Assembly (NCBI RefSeq): GCF_020886775.1
Contig: NZ_AP024525.1
Coordinates: 3,472,001-3,536,000, forward strand
DNA from: Sinomonas cyclohexanicum
GTDB lineage: Bacteria > Actinomycetota > Actinomycetes > Actinomycetales > Micrococcaceae
Direction of reading: 5' to 3'
DNA: 64,000 bases
Positions 18,948-26,508 of this stretch are shown in pieces (the stretch's first letter is position 1; each line of letters begins with the position of its first letter). The notes beneath the pieces were generated by a model. It did no database searches and had not been told where the DNA came from. It saw nothing but the letters and a program-made list of their open reading frames with translations. Position numbers and translations under genes: made by a program.

Positions 18948-18955
18948 TGCGCCGG
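18948..18955. repeat. Left 8-bp target-site duplication of the IS256-family element
   Basis: TGCGCCGG flanks the left inverted repeat and is repeated exactly at 22076-22083. An 8-bp duplication is typical of IS256-family insertion. Confidence 0.88.
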
Positions 18956-19849
18956 GAGGGTGTCAGATGGTTTGTGTGAGGGCGGTGTCCCTGACAGAAA
19001 GCCGAGACACTGATGAGCATGGTCAGCAAGGAAGAGCGGCAGGAGCGCCGCAGGGCCCAGCGTGAGGGCGTGGAAGCGCTCGAGGCGTCGGGGGCGCTGG
19101 ATGAGCTGTACTCGATGATCGATGCCGGGCAGGTCCAGCTCGAGGGCAGGGACGGGCTGATCCAGCAGCTGATCAAGGCCGGCCTCGAGCGCGGGATGCA
19201 GGCCGAGCTGTCGGACCACCTCGGGTACGAGAAGGGCGACCCGGACGCGGCGCTGTTCCCGAACTCGCGCAACGGCTCGTTCCCGAAGACTGTCGGCACG
19301 ATCGCCGGGGACGTGGAGCTCGCGGTCCCGCGGGACCGGGACGGGACCTTCACACCGATGCTCGTGCCCAAGGGCGCCCGGCGCCTGTCCGGGCTCGATG
19401 ACATGATCATCTCCCTGTACGCGGGCGGGATGACGGTGCGCGACATCGAGCATCACCTCGTCTCCACGGTCGGCACCGAGGTCAGCCGCGAGACGATCTC
19501 CAAGGTCACCGACGAGGTCCTGGACGAGGTCCTGGCCTGGCAGCGCCGGCCGCTGGAGTCCTTCTACCCGGTCATCTACCTGGACGCGATCGTGGTCAAG
19601 GTCCGCGACGGGGCGCACGTGCGCAACAAGGCCGCGCACATCGCGGTCGGGGTGGACATGGACGGGATCAAGCACGTGCTCGGGATCTGGGTCCAGGCCG
19701 CCGAGGGCGCGAAGTTCTGGGCCGGGGTATGCGCCGAGCTGGCCAACCGCGGCGTCCGGGACGTACTCATCGTCTGCTGCGACGGGCTCACCGGCTTCCC
19801 CGAGGCGATCGAGGCAACCTGGCCCGAGTCGCTGGTGCAGACCTCATCT

Positions 19850-20030
19850 GTCCACAATGGCGGTGGCCGAACCGTTCGGCCAGCCACCTGCGCCGTGGCG
19901 GTCAGAACCCTTGCAGACGCGTCGCCCTCGAGGCCCACATGCAGACCCGTTCGGCCGCCGCGGGGCAGAATCGTGAATCAGCCAGCGGGAGATGCGACGC
20001 CGGTGCGGCGATCGCCGAGATGAGGTCCTG
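19850..20030 (+). ncRNA. Predicted bridge RNA of the IS110-family element
   Basis: The region starts with a strong hairpin (GGCCGAAC 19865-19872 against GTTCGGCC 19874-19881). It then holds four guide-like words in the expected order. TGCAGACC (19940-19947) equals the left target up to the core. GCAG (19965-19968) complements core plus right target. CAGCGGGAG (19983-19991) equals the element's right end before the core. AGATGAG (20018-20024) is the exact complement of CTCATCT, the core plus left end. This is the layout of target- and donor-binding loops in IS110-group bridge RNAs. The exact RNA ends are not determined. Confidence 0.55.
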
Positions 20031-20092
20031 ACGCGAGGCTGCCGCGCATCCCCGGCACAGGTGGGTTCAGTCCGAGAGGAAGGACCTGCGGT

Positions 20093-21406
20093 ATGACAAG
20101 TACTGAACTGGCTACCGCTGCCGGGACCCCCGAGGTGTTCGCCGGCGTGGACTGGGGCGGTGCGTTCCACCAGCTCTGCCTCGTCGACTCGACCGGGGCC
20201 ACGCTGCTGCAGAAGCGCTTCCCGCACACCGTCGAAGGCCTTGCCGGGCTGTGCGCCGCCCTTGCCGCGGTCGCTGGCGTGGTCCGGGTCGCCATCGAAC
20301 GCGCCGAAGGGCTCCTGGTCGAGCGGCTGCTCGAGCTGGCCGTGGAGGTCTACTGCATCTCCCCGAAGGTCTCCGCCCGGTCCCGGGAGCGCTACCGGAT
20401 GGCCGCGAAGAAGTCCGACGCGTTCGACGCCTTCGTCCTGGCCGACAGCCTCCGCCACGAACACACCCATTGGCGCCCGATCCGACCCGCGTCCCAGACC
20501 CTGATGCGCCTGCGCGCCGTGATCCGCGACCGCGAGCGGCTCGTGTGGCGCCAGCGCGACCTGGAGAACCAGCTCCGGGCGGTGATGGAGTCCTACAACC
20601 CTGCGGTCCTGCACCTGTTCTCCAGCCTCGACCGGGACATCTCCCTGCAGTTCATCAGGCGCTACCCACAGCCCGCCCAGGCCGCCCGCGTCGGGGTCAA
20701 GCGCATGGACGCCTTCATCACCGCCCACGGCTACTCCGGGCGCACCAGCGCCGAGACCCTCGTGGAACGCCTCCGCCCCCACCTGCTCGCCGCGGGCGAG
20801 GGCACCAGCGCCGGCCGGGCGTTCACCGCAGTGCGGATGGCCGAGGAGCTCTCCCTGCTCAACGGGCACCTGCGCGAATACGACACCGAGATCCGGGCAC
20901 TGCTCGCCGCCCACCCCGACACCCGGATCTTCACCGCCTTCCCCGGCGTCGGCCCCGTCACCGCCGCGACCCTCCTGGCAGGGATGGGCGAGGACCGCGA
21001 CCGGTACCCCTCCGCGGCGTCGCTGCTGGCCGAGACCGGGCTCGCTCCCGTCACCCGCGCCTCCGGGCGCACCCGCCAGGTCCGCTTCCGCTACGCGGCG
21101 AACAAGCGCATGCGCCACGCGATCGACTGGTGGGCCTTCGTCGCCGTCCGCGAGGACCCCCACTTCACCGGCGAGCACTACCGAAGGGCCCGGGCCGCAG
21201 GCCAAGGCCACCACCGCGCACTGCGCGGCGTCGCAGCCCGCTGGGTCCGCATCCTCTGGCGCTGCTGGCACGACCGCACCGAATACGACCCGGCCCTGCA
21301 CCCCCTACGCCGGCAGGCCCTCGAAGCCGCCGACCACGCCCAGGACACCGGCCCCATCCCCCAGCGCACCGCAGAGGAACACCTGGCACTGCCCGCCGCG
21401 AGCTGA
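20093..21406 (+). CDS. IS110-family transposase (DEDD recombinase with Tnp20 domain)
   Basis: This intact 437-residue recombinase has a RuvC-like DEDD N-terminal domain: VDWGG (Asp near 19), AIERAEG (Glu) and KKSDAFDAF (two Asp). A coiled middle follows, then a C-terminal transposase-20 domain with FPGVGPVTAATLL and ETGLAPVTRASGRTRQVRF, whose serine is the second catalytic residue in the family. The ATG at 20093 has AGGAAGG 7-13 bases upstream. All active-site residues appear present, so this copy may be functional. It reads in the same direction as the disrupted IS256 transposase. Confidence 0.95.
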   Translation: MTSTELATAAGTPEVFAGVDWGGAFHQLCLVDSTGATLLQKRFPHTVEGLAGLCAALAAVAGVVRVAIERAEGLLVERLLELAVEVYCISPKVSARSRERYRMAAKKSDAFDAFVLADSLRHEHTHWRPIRPASQTLMRLRAVIRDRERLVWRQRDLENQLRAVMESYNPAVLHLFSSLDRDISLQFIRRYPQPAQAARVGVKRMDAFITAHGYSGRTSAETLVERLRPHLLAAGEGTSAGRAFTAVRMAEELSLLNGHLREYDTEIRALLAAHPDTRIFTAFPGVGPVTAATLLAGMGEDRDRYPSAASLLAETGLAPVTRASGRTRQVRFRYAANKRMRHAIDWWAFVAVREDPHFTGEHYRRARAAGQGHHRALRGVAARWVRILWRCWHDRTEYDPALHPLRRQALEAADHAQDTGPIPQRTAEEHLALPAAS

Positions 21407-22075
21407 GCCCACGCACACCCCCAGCGGACGGGAAGCCCCCGCCCGCCGATCAGCCCTGCCCCCCGCGACCCCCATCCGGACCCCAGGGGTTGACAGCGGG
21501 AGTCTGCGTGGTGCACCTGATCCGGGCCTCGATGCGGTTCGTGGCCTACGGCCAGCGCAAGGCCGTCGCCGCGGCCCTCAAGACGGTCTATCAGGCCCCG
21601 AACGAGGCCGCCGCGAAGGCGGCCCTTGAGGAGTTCGCGGCCTCCGAGCTGGGGAAGAAGAACCCCAACACGGTCCGGGCGTTCCAGGACGCCTGGGAGC
21701 GGTTCATCCCGTTCCTGGCGTTCCCGCCGATGCTGCGCCGGGTCATCTACACCACCAACGCGATCGAGTCGCTGAACTACCAGCTGCGCAAGGTCATCAA
21801 GAACCGCGGCCACTTCCCCTCCGACGACGCGGGTCGTGAAGCTGCTCTGGCTCGCGATCTGCAACATCGAGGACAAGCGCGCCCGCCAACGGGCCAAGGA
21901 GCGCGGACTGCCCGCACACCGGCGCAAGGCCGACGGGCGCCTCGTCCAAGGCCAGGTCACCACGAACTGGAAGCAGGCCCTGGCCCAGCTCGCCCTGGCC
22001 TACCCCGAACGCATCAACCCCTACCTCTGAACCAAACCGGAGACCGACCACTCACACAAACAACTTGACACGCTC

Positions 22076-22083
22076 TGCGCCGG
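22076..22083. repeat. Right 8-bp target-site duplication of the IS256-family element
   Basis: TGCGCCGG is identical to 18948-18955 and directly follows the right inverted repeat ending at 22075. Confidence 0.88.
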
Positions 22084-22279
22084 GTCCCTCCAGCGGGGAA
22101 CACGGCAACGGAAGCGCGGGCAGCGCATACAGCGCGAGCCCGCCGCGCGGCGTCGTGCGCCGCCAGAACGATGGCGCAGTGGCCGCTTCGGTGCCGAGAC
22201 CCCACCGAATCAGGGTGCTGCTCCCCCTCGAGGTCCCCGGGGAACACGCCAAGGATAGACCCACGCCTAGAGTGGGTCC

Positions 22280-22753
22280 ATGGCAGAGAACCCTCACCGC
22301 GGCACCGTCCTGGTCATCAACGGCCCCAACCTCAACCTCCTGGGCACGCGCGAGCCCGAGAAATACGGCACGCACACCCTCGCGGACATCGAGCGGCTGT
22401 GCGCGGACGCCGCCGAGGCGCAGGGCCTCGCGGCCGAGTGCTTCCAGTCGAATCACGAGGGCGCGATCATCGACGCCATCCACGCTGCACGGACCACGGC
22501 GCTCGGGATCGTGCTCAACGCCGGCGCCTACACGCACACGTCCGTGGCCATCCGCGACGCGATCGCAGCGGTCCAGCTGCCGCTCGTCGAGGTGCACATC
22601 ACGAACGTCCACGCGCGCGAGCCGTTCCGACACCACTCGTACCTCAGCGACATCGCCAAGGCGGTCATCGCGGGCGCGGGCGTGCTGGGCTACCGCTTCG
22701 CGATCGAGTACCTCGCGGACCTCACGGCCACGCGCAAGCCGGTCGACGCGTAA
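22280..22753 (+). CDS. aroQ: 3-dehydroquinate dehydratase, type II
   Basis: This 157-residue shikimate-pathway enzyme dehydrates 3-dehydroquinate to 3-dehydroshikimate. Diagnostic segments are [18 protein letters not shown] (active-site Arg and Tyr), [29 protein letters not shown] and the catalytic histidine in FQSNHEG. Length fits the dodecameric type II family. The gap 22084-22279 holds a small hairpin (GACCCAC/GTGGGTC at about 22258-22278) directly at the start codon and no other gene. Much of this gap was once shared with the cupredoxin gene before the IS insertion. Confidence 0.96.
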   Translation: MAENPHRGTVLVINGPNLNLLGTREPEKYGTHTLADIERLCADAAEAQGLAAECFQSNHEGAIIDAIHAARTTALGIVLNAGAYTHTSVAIRDAIAAVQLPLVEVHITNVHAREPFRHHSYLSDIAKAVIAGAGVLGYRFAIEYLADLTATRKPVDA

Positions 22754-22786
22754 GGCGGCTCAAGGCCGGCGCAGATCGAGAGCCGG

Positions 22787-23959
22787 CTACTTCCGCGTGC
22801 ACACGCCGGAGGCGACCGTCTGGCTGAGCCCGGAGGCCCGGGCGGCAACGGGAGCGAGCTCGTCCATCGTGATCGCGTAGCCCACGTTCGCCGTCGAATC
22901 GCTCTTGGCGAACACGACGCCGGTCACGTGCCCGTCGAGGGTCATGAGCGGGCCGCCGGAGTTGCCCTGCTGGACATTGCCGGAGATCTGGTACACCTGC
23001 TTCGGGACCTCGTTGGCGCCGTAGATGTCCGGGGCGAGGACCGTCGTCGTGCCCTGCACGACCGCTGGGCGCAGCTGGTACGGGCCACCGAGCGGATAGC
23101 CGCCGAACGCCGCCGACGTGCCGGCGGGGCTCATGCCCGTCAGCGGCAGCGGTGTGGCGCGGAGACCGGAGACGGCGATGACGGCGAGGTCGTGGACGGC
23201 ATCGAAGTACACGACCCGCCCGCTGCGCGCGCCCCCGCCGGGAAGCTCGACGACGGGCTCGCTCACCCCCGCGACGACGTGTGCGTTCGTGATGACGCGG
23301 TCCGGGGCCACGACCCACCCCGAGCCGGTCTGGTTCTGCCCGCACTGGTACGCCGTCCCGGTGATCCGCAGGATCGACGGCGCGGCGGCACGCAGCTCGG
23401 GCGTGTCCACCGAGTCCGGCACCTTAACGGGCTGGGCCGGGGCGATGCCCTCGATGAGCTTGGGCAGCCCGTCCCCGATCACGAACGCGCGCAGCGCCGC
23501 GGCCTGCTCCTTGACGGGGTCCGGCGTGGCGTCGTCGATCGCACGGACCACGGCGGAGCCGGCGATCTGCTGGGTCAGGACGGGCACACCGATGCTCGAG
23601 ACTGTGAACGAGATCATCGAGATGACGAGCGCTGCGACAACGACGCTCACGAGGCCGCCCAGCCCGCGGTCGACGGCGGTGGCCCCCTTCCAGCGGATCC
23701 CCCGACGGACGCGGTGGCCCAACGCCGAGCCGACGGCGTTGCCGGCGGCCATGAGGAGGATTGCGGTGATGATGATGCCGGCCGCGCGCCAGCCGCCATC
23801 GGTGAGCCAGCCGCTCACGATCGGCACGGCGAAGAAGGCAGCGATGCCGCCGGCCACGAACCCGAGGATCCCGCCGAGGCTCACCACGAACCCGGCCCGG
23901 ATCCCGTTGAGCAGGTAGCCCACGAGAACGAGCACGAGGATGATGTCGAGCAGGTTCAC
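22787..23959 (-). CDS. marP: MarP-like membrane serine protease (CvpA domain plus trypsin-like domain)
   Basis: This 390-residue protein has four N-terminal transmembrane segments in a CvpA/colicin V-type domain (about 1-125), then an extracellular chymotrypsin-like protease. The triad is visible: H227 in ITNAHVVAG, D257 in AVHDLAV and S334 in QGNSGGPL. C206 and C387 are placed to form the disulfide that activates mycobacterial MarP. The family protects against acid and oxidative stress by processing cell-wall hydrolases. It is divergent from glxR across 166 bp. Confidence 0.92.
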   Translation of the reverse strand: MNLLDIILVLVLVGYLLNGIRAGFVVSLGGILGFVAGGIAAFFAVPIVSGWLTDGGWRAAGIIITAILLMAAGNAVGSALGHRVRRGIRWKGATAVDRGLGGLVSVVVAALVISMISFTVSSIGVPVLTQQIAGSAVVRAIDDATPDPVKEQAAALRAFVIGDGLPKLIEGIAPAQPVKVPDSVDTPELRAAAPSILRITGTAYQCGQNQTGSGWVVAPDRVITNAHVVAGVSEPVVELPGGGARSGRVVYFDAVHDLAVIAVSGLRATPLPLTGMSPAGTSAAFGGYPLGGPYQLRPAVVQGTTTVLAPDIYGANEVPKQVYQISGNVQQGNSGGPLMTLDGHVTGVVFAKSDSTANVGYAITMDELAPVAARASGLSQTVASGVCTRK

Positions 23960-24038
23960 CCGAGGAGTCTACCGGCGCACGCTGGCCCGACACTGGGAGC
24001 CGCCGGAGACCCAGCGGCCGGCGTGGGGATGTGTCGCA

Positions 24039-24054
24039 TGCCAAGTTCGTCACA
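24039..24054. promoter_or_regulatory. Possible autoregulatory GlxR site
   Basis: TGCCAAGTTCGTCACA matches TGTGA-N6-TCACA at 8 of 10 fixed positions and lies 72 bp before the glxR start. Autoregulation is common for this family. This is the weakest of the four listed sites. Confidence 0.35.
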
Positions 24055-24125
24055 AAACATGCCGCGCATCTGAAACAATGGCCCCAGCGCAAGCATGTGA
24101 ACGCCACTGACACTAGGAGAATGAA

Positions 24126-24803
24126 TTGGACCTCGAGGTACTGCGCCGCGCACCCCTCTTCGCCACGCTGGACGACGAAGGCTTCCGCCTGCTCACGGAC
24201 GAGTTGACCGAGGTTGACCTCTCGCGCGGCGCGTCGGTGTTCCGCGAAGGGGACCAGGGCGACCAGCTCTACTTCATCGTCTCCGGCAAGGTGAAGCTGG
24301 GCCGCACGTCCCCGGACGGGCGCGAGTCCCTCGTGGCGATCCTCGGCCCGGGCGAGCTCTTCGGCGAGATGGCCCTCTTCGACCCTGCCCCCCGCAACGC
24401 GACCGCCACGGCCGTCTCCGAAACCCGGCTCGCCGGCCTCAAGAACGAGGCGCTCGTCGCGCTGCTGCGCTCCCGCCCGGAGGTCTCCGCGCAGCTGCTG
24501 CAGGCCCTCGCCCGCCGCCTGCGCCGCACCAACGACTCGCTCTCGGACCTCGTCTTCTCGGACGTTCCCGGGCGCGTCGCGAAGGCCCTCCTGGACCTCG
24601 CAGACCGCTTCGGCCGCCCCGCGACGGACGGCGTCCTTGTGGCCCACGAGCTCACGCAGGAGGAGCTCGCCCAGCTCGTGGGCGCCTCGCGCGAGACCGT
24701 GAACAAGGCCCTGGCCGAGTTCGTCCAGCGCGGCTGGATCCGTCTGGAGGCGCGCGCCGTCGTGATCCTGGACATGCAGCGCCTCCGCCAGCGCTCGCGC
24801 TGA
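24126..24803 (+). CDS. glxR: Crp/Fnr-family global regulator, GlxR type
   Basis: This 225-residue protein has a cyclic-nucleotide-binding N-terminal domain with FGEMALFDPAPRNATATA (the GE-R-A phosphate-binding cassette) and a C-terminal winged helix with ELTQEELAQLVGASRETVNK. It matches actinobacterial GlxR/Crp, the cAMP-responsive regulator of carbon metabolism. The start is a TTG with AGGAG 6 bases upstream; the nearby ATG at 24121 is out of frame. It is monocistronic: a terminator hairpin follows. Its predicted sites occur before acs and both sugar importers in this window. Confidence 0.95.
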   Translation: MDLEVLRRAPLFATLDDEGFRLLTDELTEVDLSRGASVFREGDQGDQLYFIVSGKVKLGRTSPDGRESLVAILGPGELFGEMALFDPAPRNATATAVSETRLAGLKNEALVALLRSRPEVSAQLLQALARRLRRTNDSLSDLVFSDVPGRVAKALLDLADRFGRPATDGVLVAHELTQEELAQLVGASRETVNKALAEFVQRGWIRLEARAVVILDMQRLRQRSR

Positions 24804-24850
24804 CGCCGGTTGAGCTCGCCCGCGCTGGTTGAGCCCACTGGCCGAAAGAA

Positions 24851-24882
24851 GGAGAGCCGGACCCTTTCGGGTCCGGCTCTCC
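24851..24882. terminator. Bidirectional terminator after glxR
   Basis: A perfect 14-bp stem (GGAGAGCCGGACCC with its complement) and a TTTC loop separate convergent genes. It is flanked by GAAAGAA on the left and a T/G-rich stretch on the right. Confidence 0.85.
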
Positions 24883-24905
24883 GTGTCTGTCAGGGGCTTG
24901 GCCCC

Positions 24906-25830
24906 TCAGGGCTCGACGACGCGCAGCGCCTCCGTCGGCGGCGCGACGGCGCCCGGCGCCTCGACCTCGAGGTACAGCTGGCCGTTCTCCTCGACCAGCT
25001 CGGCGCGGTACAGGTGGTTGCTGCGCTTGATGCTCAGGTAGGCGATGCAGCCCTTGGCCTTGGCCATCTTCGCGAGGATGATCTCGGTGGCGGGGACGAG
25101 GAGTTCGGGGAGCGCGAGGCCGCGCGTGTCGGGCTGGCCGATCTCGTCGCCGAGTGCGCTCGTTTCACGCCCGGCGACGACCTTGGCCGCGCTCACCCAC
25201 TGCCCCCACACGCCCTTGCTCGGCAGGAGCATGGGCGTCTGGCCCACCGGCAGGGTCGCCGCGAAGTAGCGCGTGTCGAAGCGCCGGTGCGCGAACTCGG
25301 GGGTCACCCAGTGGACGAGCGAGCGGAGCAGGTCCGTGCGGAGCCCGAGGCCGCGCTTGGACAGGAGGTCCCGCGAAGCCGATCTCCTGGTTCGCGAGCG
25401 CCTCGCGGGCTCGGACCCAGTCGGCGGTGCTGGTCCCCTCGACGACCACGGACTCGTCGGAGCCCGCGAGCAGCACGCCGGTCTCCTCGAAGAGTTCGCG
25501 GATTGCTGCGACCACGTGGACGCGGGCGAGCGCGTAGTCGTCGGTGCCGAGGAGCTCGGACCACTGGCCTACGGATGGGCCGAACCAGTCGAAGGAGTCC
25601 TGATCGGCGTTCTCGACCGATCCCCCGGGGAAGGCGACGACGCCGAGCGGCGAGTCGCCGGTGCGGTAGGTCAGCCAGGTCTCGGTGCCGTCGGGCGCGT
25701 CGCGCACGAGAGCCACGGTCGAGGCGAGGCGGGGCTTGCGGGGCGCGCGGTCGGCCTCCTCGAGCCAGCTGCGCGCGGCGCCCTGGAGGTGCCGGGGCAG
25801 GGTGAAGCGGCGCTTATACGAAGTCGGCAA
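24906..25830 (-). pseudogene. NUDIX hydrolase with a one-base frameshift
   Basis: The N-terminal 150 residues (MPTSYKRRFTLPRHLQG onward; VAFPGG; IRELFEETGVLL with the Nudix glutamates) and the C-terminal 133 residues (TPEFAHRRFDTRYFAATLPV onward) lie in two frames. They join if one C is removed from the CCC run at 25370-25372, giving GFADLLSKRGLGLRTDLL and a protein of about 307 residues. The Nudix box is spread out by an acidic insert between FPGG and RELFEE. It is in an operon with ridA (17-bp overlap) and the tiny gene upstream. It may be a true pseudogene or a sequencing error in a C-run. Confidence 0.8.
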
Positions 25831-26317
25831 TCAACTCAACCTCCACTGGTGCGTCGAGCGGCAGGACCGCGACGCCGACGGCCGAGCGGGCGTGCGTGCC
25901 CGCCTCGCCGAAGATGGTGCCGAGCAGCTCGGAGGCGCCGTTGATGACGCCGGGCTGCCCGGTGAACTGCGGGTCGGAGGCAACGAAGCCCACCACCTTG
26001 ACGATCCGCGTGATCCGGTCAAGGTTCCCGATCTGGGCCTTGACGGCCGCGAGGGCGTTGATGATGCACAGCTGTGCGTACTTCTTGGCGTCCTCGGCAC
26101 TCACCTCGGCACCCACCTTGCCCGTGGCGGGCAGCTGGCCGGAGACGAACGGCAGCTGGCCGGACGTGTAGACGCTGGTGCCGTTCACGACGGCCGGAAC
26201 ATACGCGGCGACGGGCGCGGCGACCTCGGGCAGGCTCAGGCCCAGCTCGGCGAGACGACGTTCGACCGCGCTGCTCACGTCGGTCTGGGATGTCCCCTGC
26301 GCTGCGTCCTGGCTCAT
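25814..26317 (-). CDS. RidA/YjgF-family protein
   Basis: This 167-residue protein is of the Rid family, which hydrolyses reactive enamine/imine intermediates. The N-terminal 20 residues are a variable extension (MSQDAAQGTSQTDVSS). The core has VVNGTSVYTSGQLPFV and the C-terminal segment HARSAVGVAVLPLDAPVEVE, where the usual arginine of the substrate pocket is in the ARSAVG region. This is the longer actinobacterial subgroup. Its ATG overlaps the stop of the tiny upstream gene and its end overlaps the NUDIX start. Confidence 0.9.
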   Translation of the reverse strand: MSQDAAQGTSQTDVSSAVERRLAELGLSLPEVAAPVAAYVPAVVNGTSVYTSGQLPFVSGQLPATGKVGAEVSAEDAKKYAQLCIINALAAVKAQIGNLDRITRIVKVVGFVASDPQFTGQPGVINGASELLGTIFGEAGTHARSAVGVAVLPLDAPVEVELIADFV

Positions 26318-26472
26318 GCTTGCTTCTCCCTCTTCATGTACGCGACGAGTCCGTTCCCGCCCGGTCCGGGAACCACCTGAACGAGCTCCCAGCCGTCCTC
26401 TCCCCACTGGTCGAGGATCTGTTTTGTAGCGTGCACGATGAGGGGCACGGTGGCGTATTCCCAGGCGGTCAT
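26314..26472 (-). CDS. Tiny DUF4177-like protein (52 residues)
   Basis: This short frame encodes a 52-residue protein starting MTAWEYATVPLIVHATKQIL. It continues through DQWGEDGWELVQVVPGPGG to a basic end. The pattern W-E-Y...L-D-Q-W-G-x-x-G-W-E-L resembles DUF4177-type proteins, whose function is unknown. Its stop overlaps the ridA ATG (ATGA), so it is the first gene of a three-gene operon. The start ATG lies 37 bp from the divergent penicillin-binding protein gene, so the promoters overlap. Confidence 0.8.
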   Translation of the reverse strand: MTAWEYATVPLIVHATKQILDQWGEDGWELVQVVPGPGGNGLVAYMKREKQA

Positions 26473-26508
26473 GAGGCCAGATTAGTACGTCCCGGTAGAC
26501 TGGCCCAC

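Larger units (their letters stand above)
19843..21503 (+). mobile_element. IS110-family insertion sequence nested in IS256 transposase
   Basis: The element is about 1.66 kb and has a CT dinucleotide at each junction (19843-19844 and 21504-21505). Excising it with one CT restores the uninterrupted IS256 reading VQTCVVHL, so the boundaries are exact to within the shared core. There are no terminal inverted repeats and no longer duplication, as expected for IS110-type recombinases. The 5' non-coding part is 248 bp and the 3' part about 97 bp, which places it in the IS110 rather than the IS1111 group. TTGACA sits at 21490-21495, 9 bases before the right core. Confidence 0.9.
19013..22030 (+). pseudogene. 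IS256-family transposase, split by IS110 insertion and frameshifted
   Basis: The N-terminal part (19013 to about 19842) reads through the Mutator-type DDE core, including VIYLDAIVVKVRDG and CCDGLTGFPEAIEATWPESL. It is cut after VQT, exactly where CVVHLIRASMRF resumes at 21505. The C-terminal part (TTNAIESLNYQLRK) runs to about 21831, where an extra G in a GGG run at 21831-21833 shifts the frame. The original end (WLAICNIEDKRARQRAKERG to NPYL) lies in the other frame and stops at 22030. Removing one G and the insert restores a normal-length transposase, so this is a recently disrupted copy. Confidence 0.92.
18956..22075 (+). mobile_element. IS256-family insertion sequence, interrupted by an IS110-family element
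   Basis: The terminal inverted repeats are at 18956-18980 and 22051-22075 and match at 21 of 25 positions (shared cores GTGTCA and GTTTGTGTGAG). An exact 8-bp duplication, TGCGCCGG, flanks them. The outer element would be about 1.46 kb without the insert. It landed 24-31 bp upstream of the cupredoxin ATG at 18924, splitting that gene from its leader and the aroQ-side intergenic region. The transposase is broken both by the nested element and by a one-base shift, so the element cannot move by itself. Confidence 0.92.

Noticed and set aside
22014-22247. A minus-strand frame in the gap before aroQ, considered as a truncated gene
   Set aside because: It spans the IS256 right inverted repeat and duplication, so it is an artefact of the insertion.
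24121-24803. ATG at 24121 as the glxR start
   Set aside because: It is out of frame with the Crp-like protein; the TTG at 24126 is in frame and has AGGAG at good spacing.
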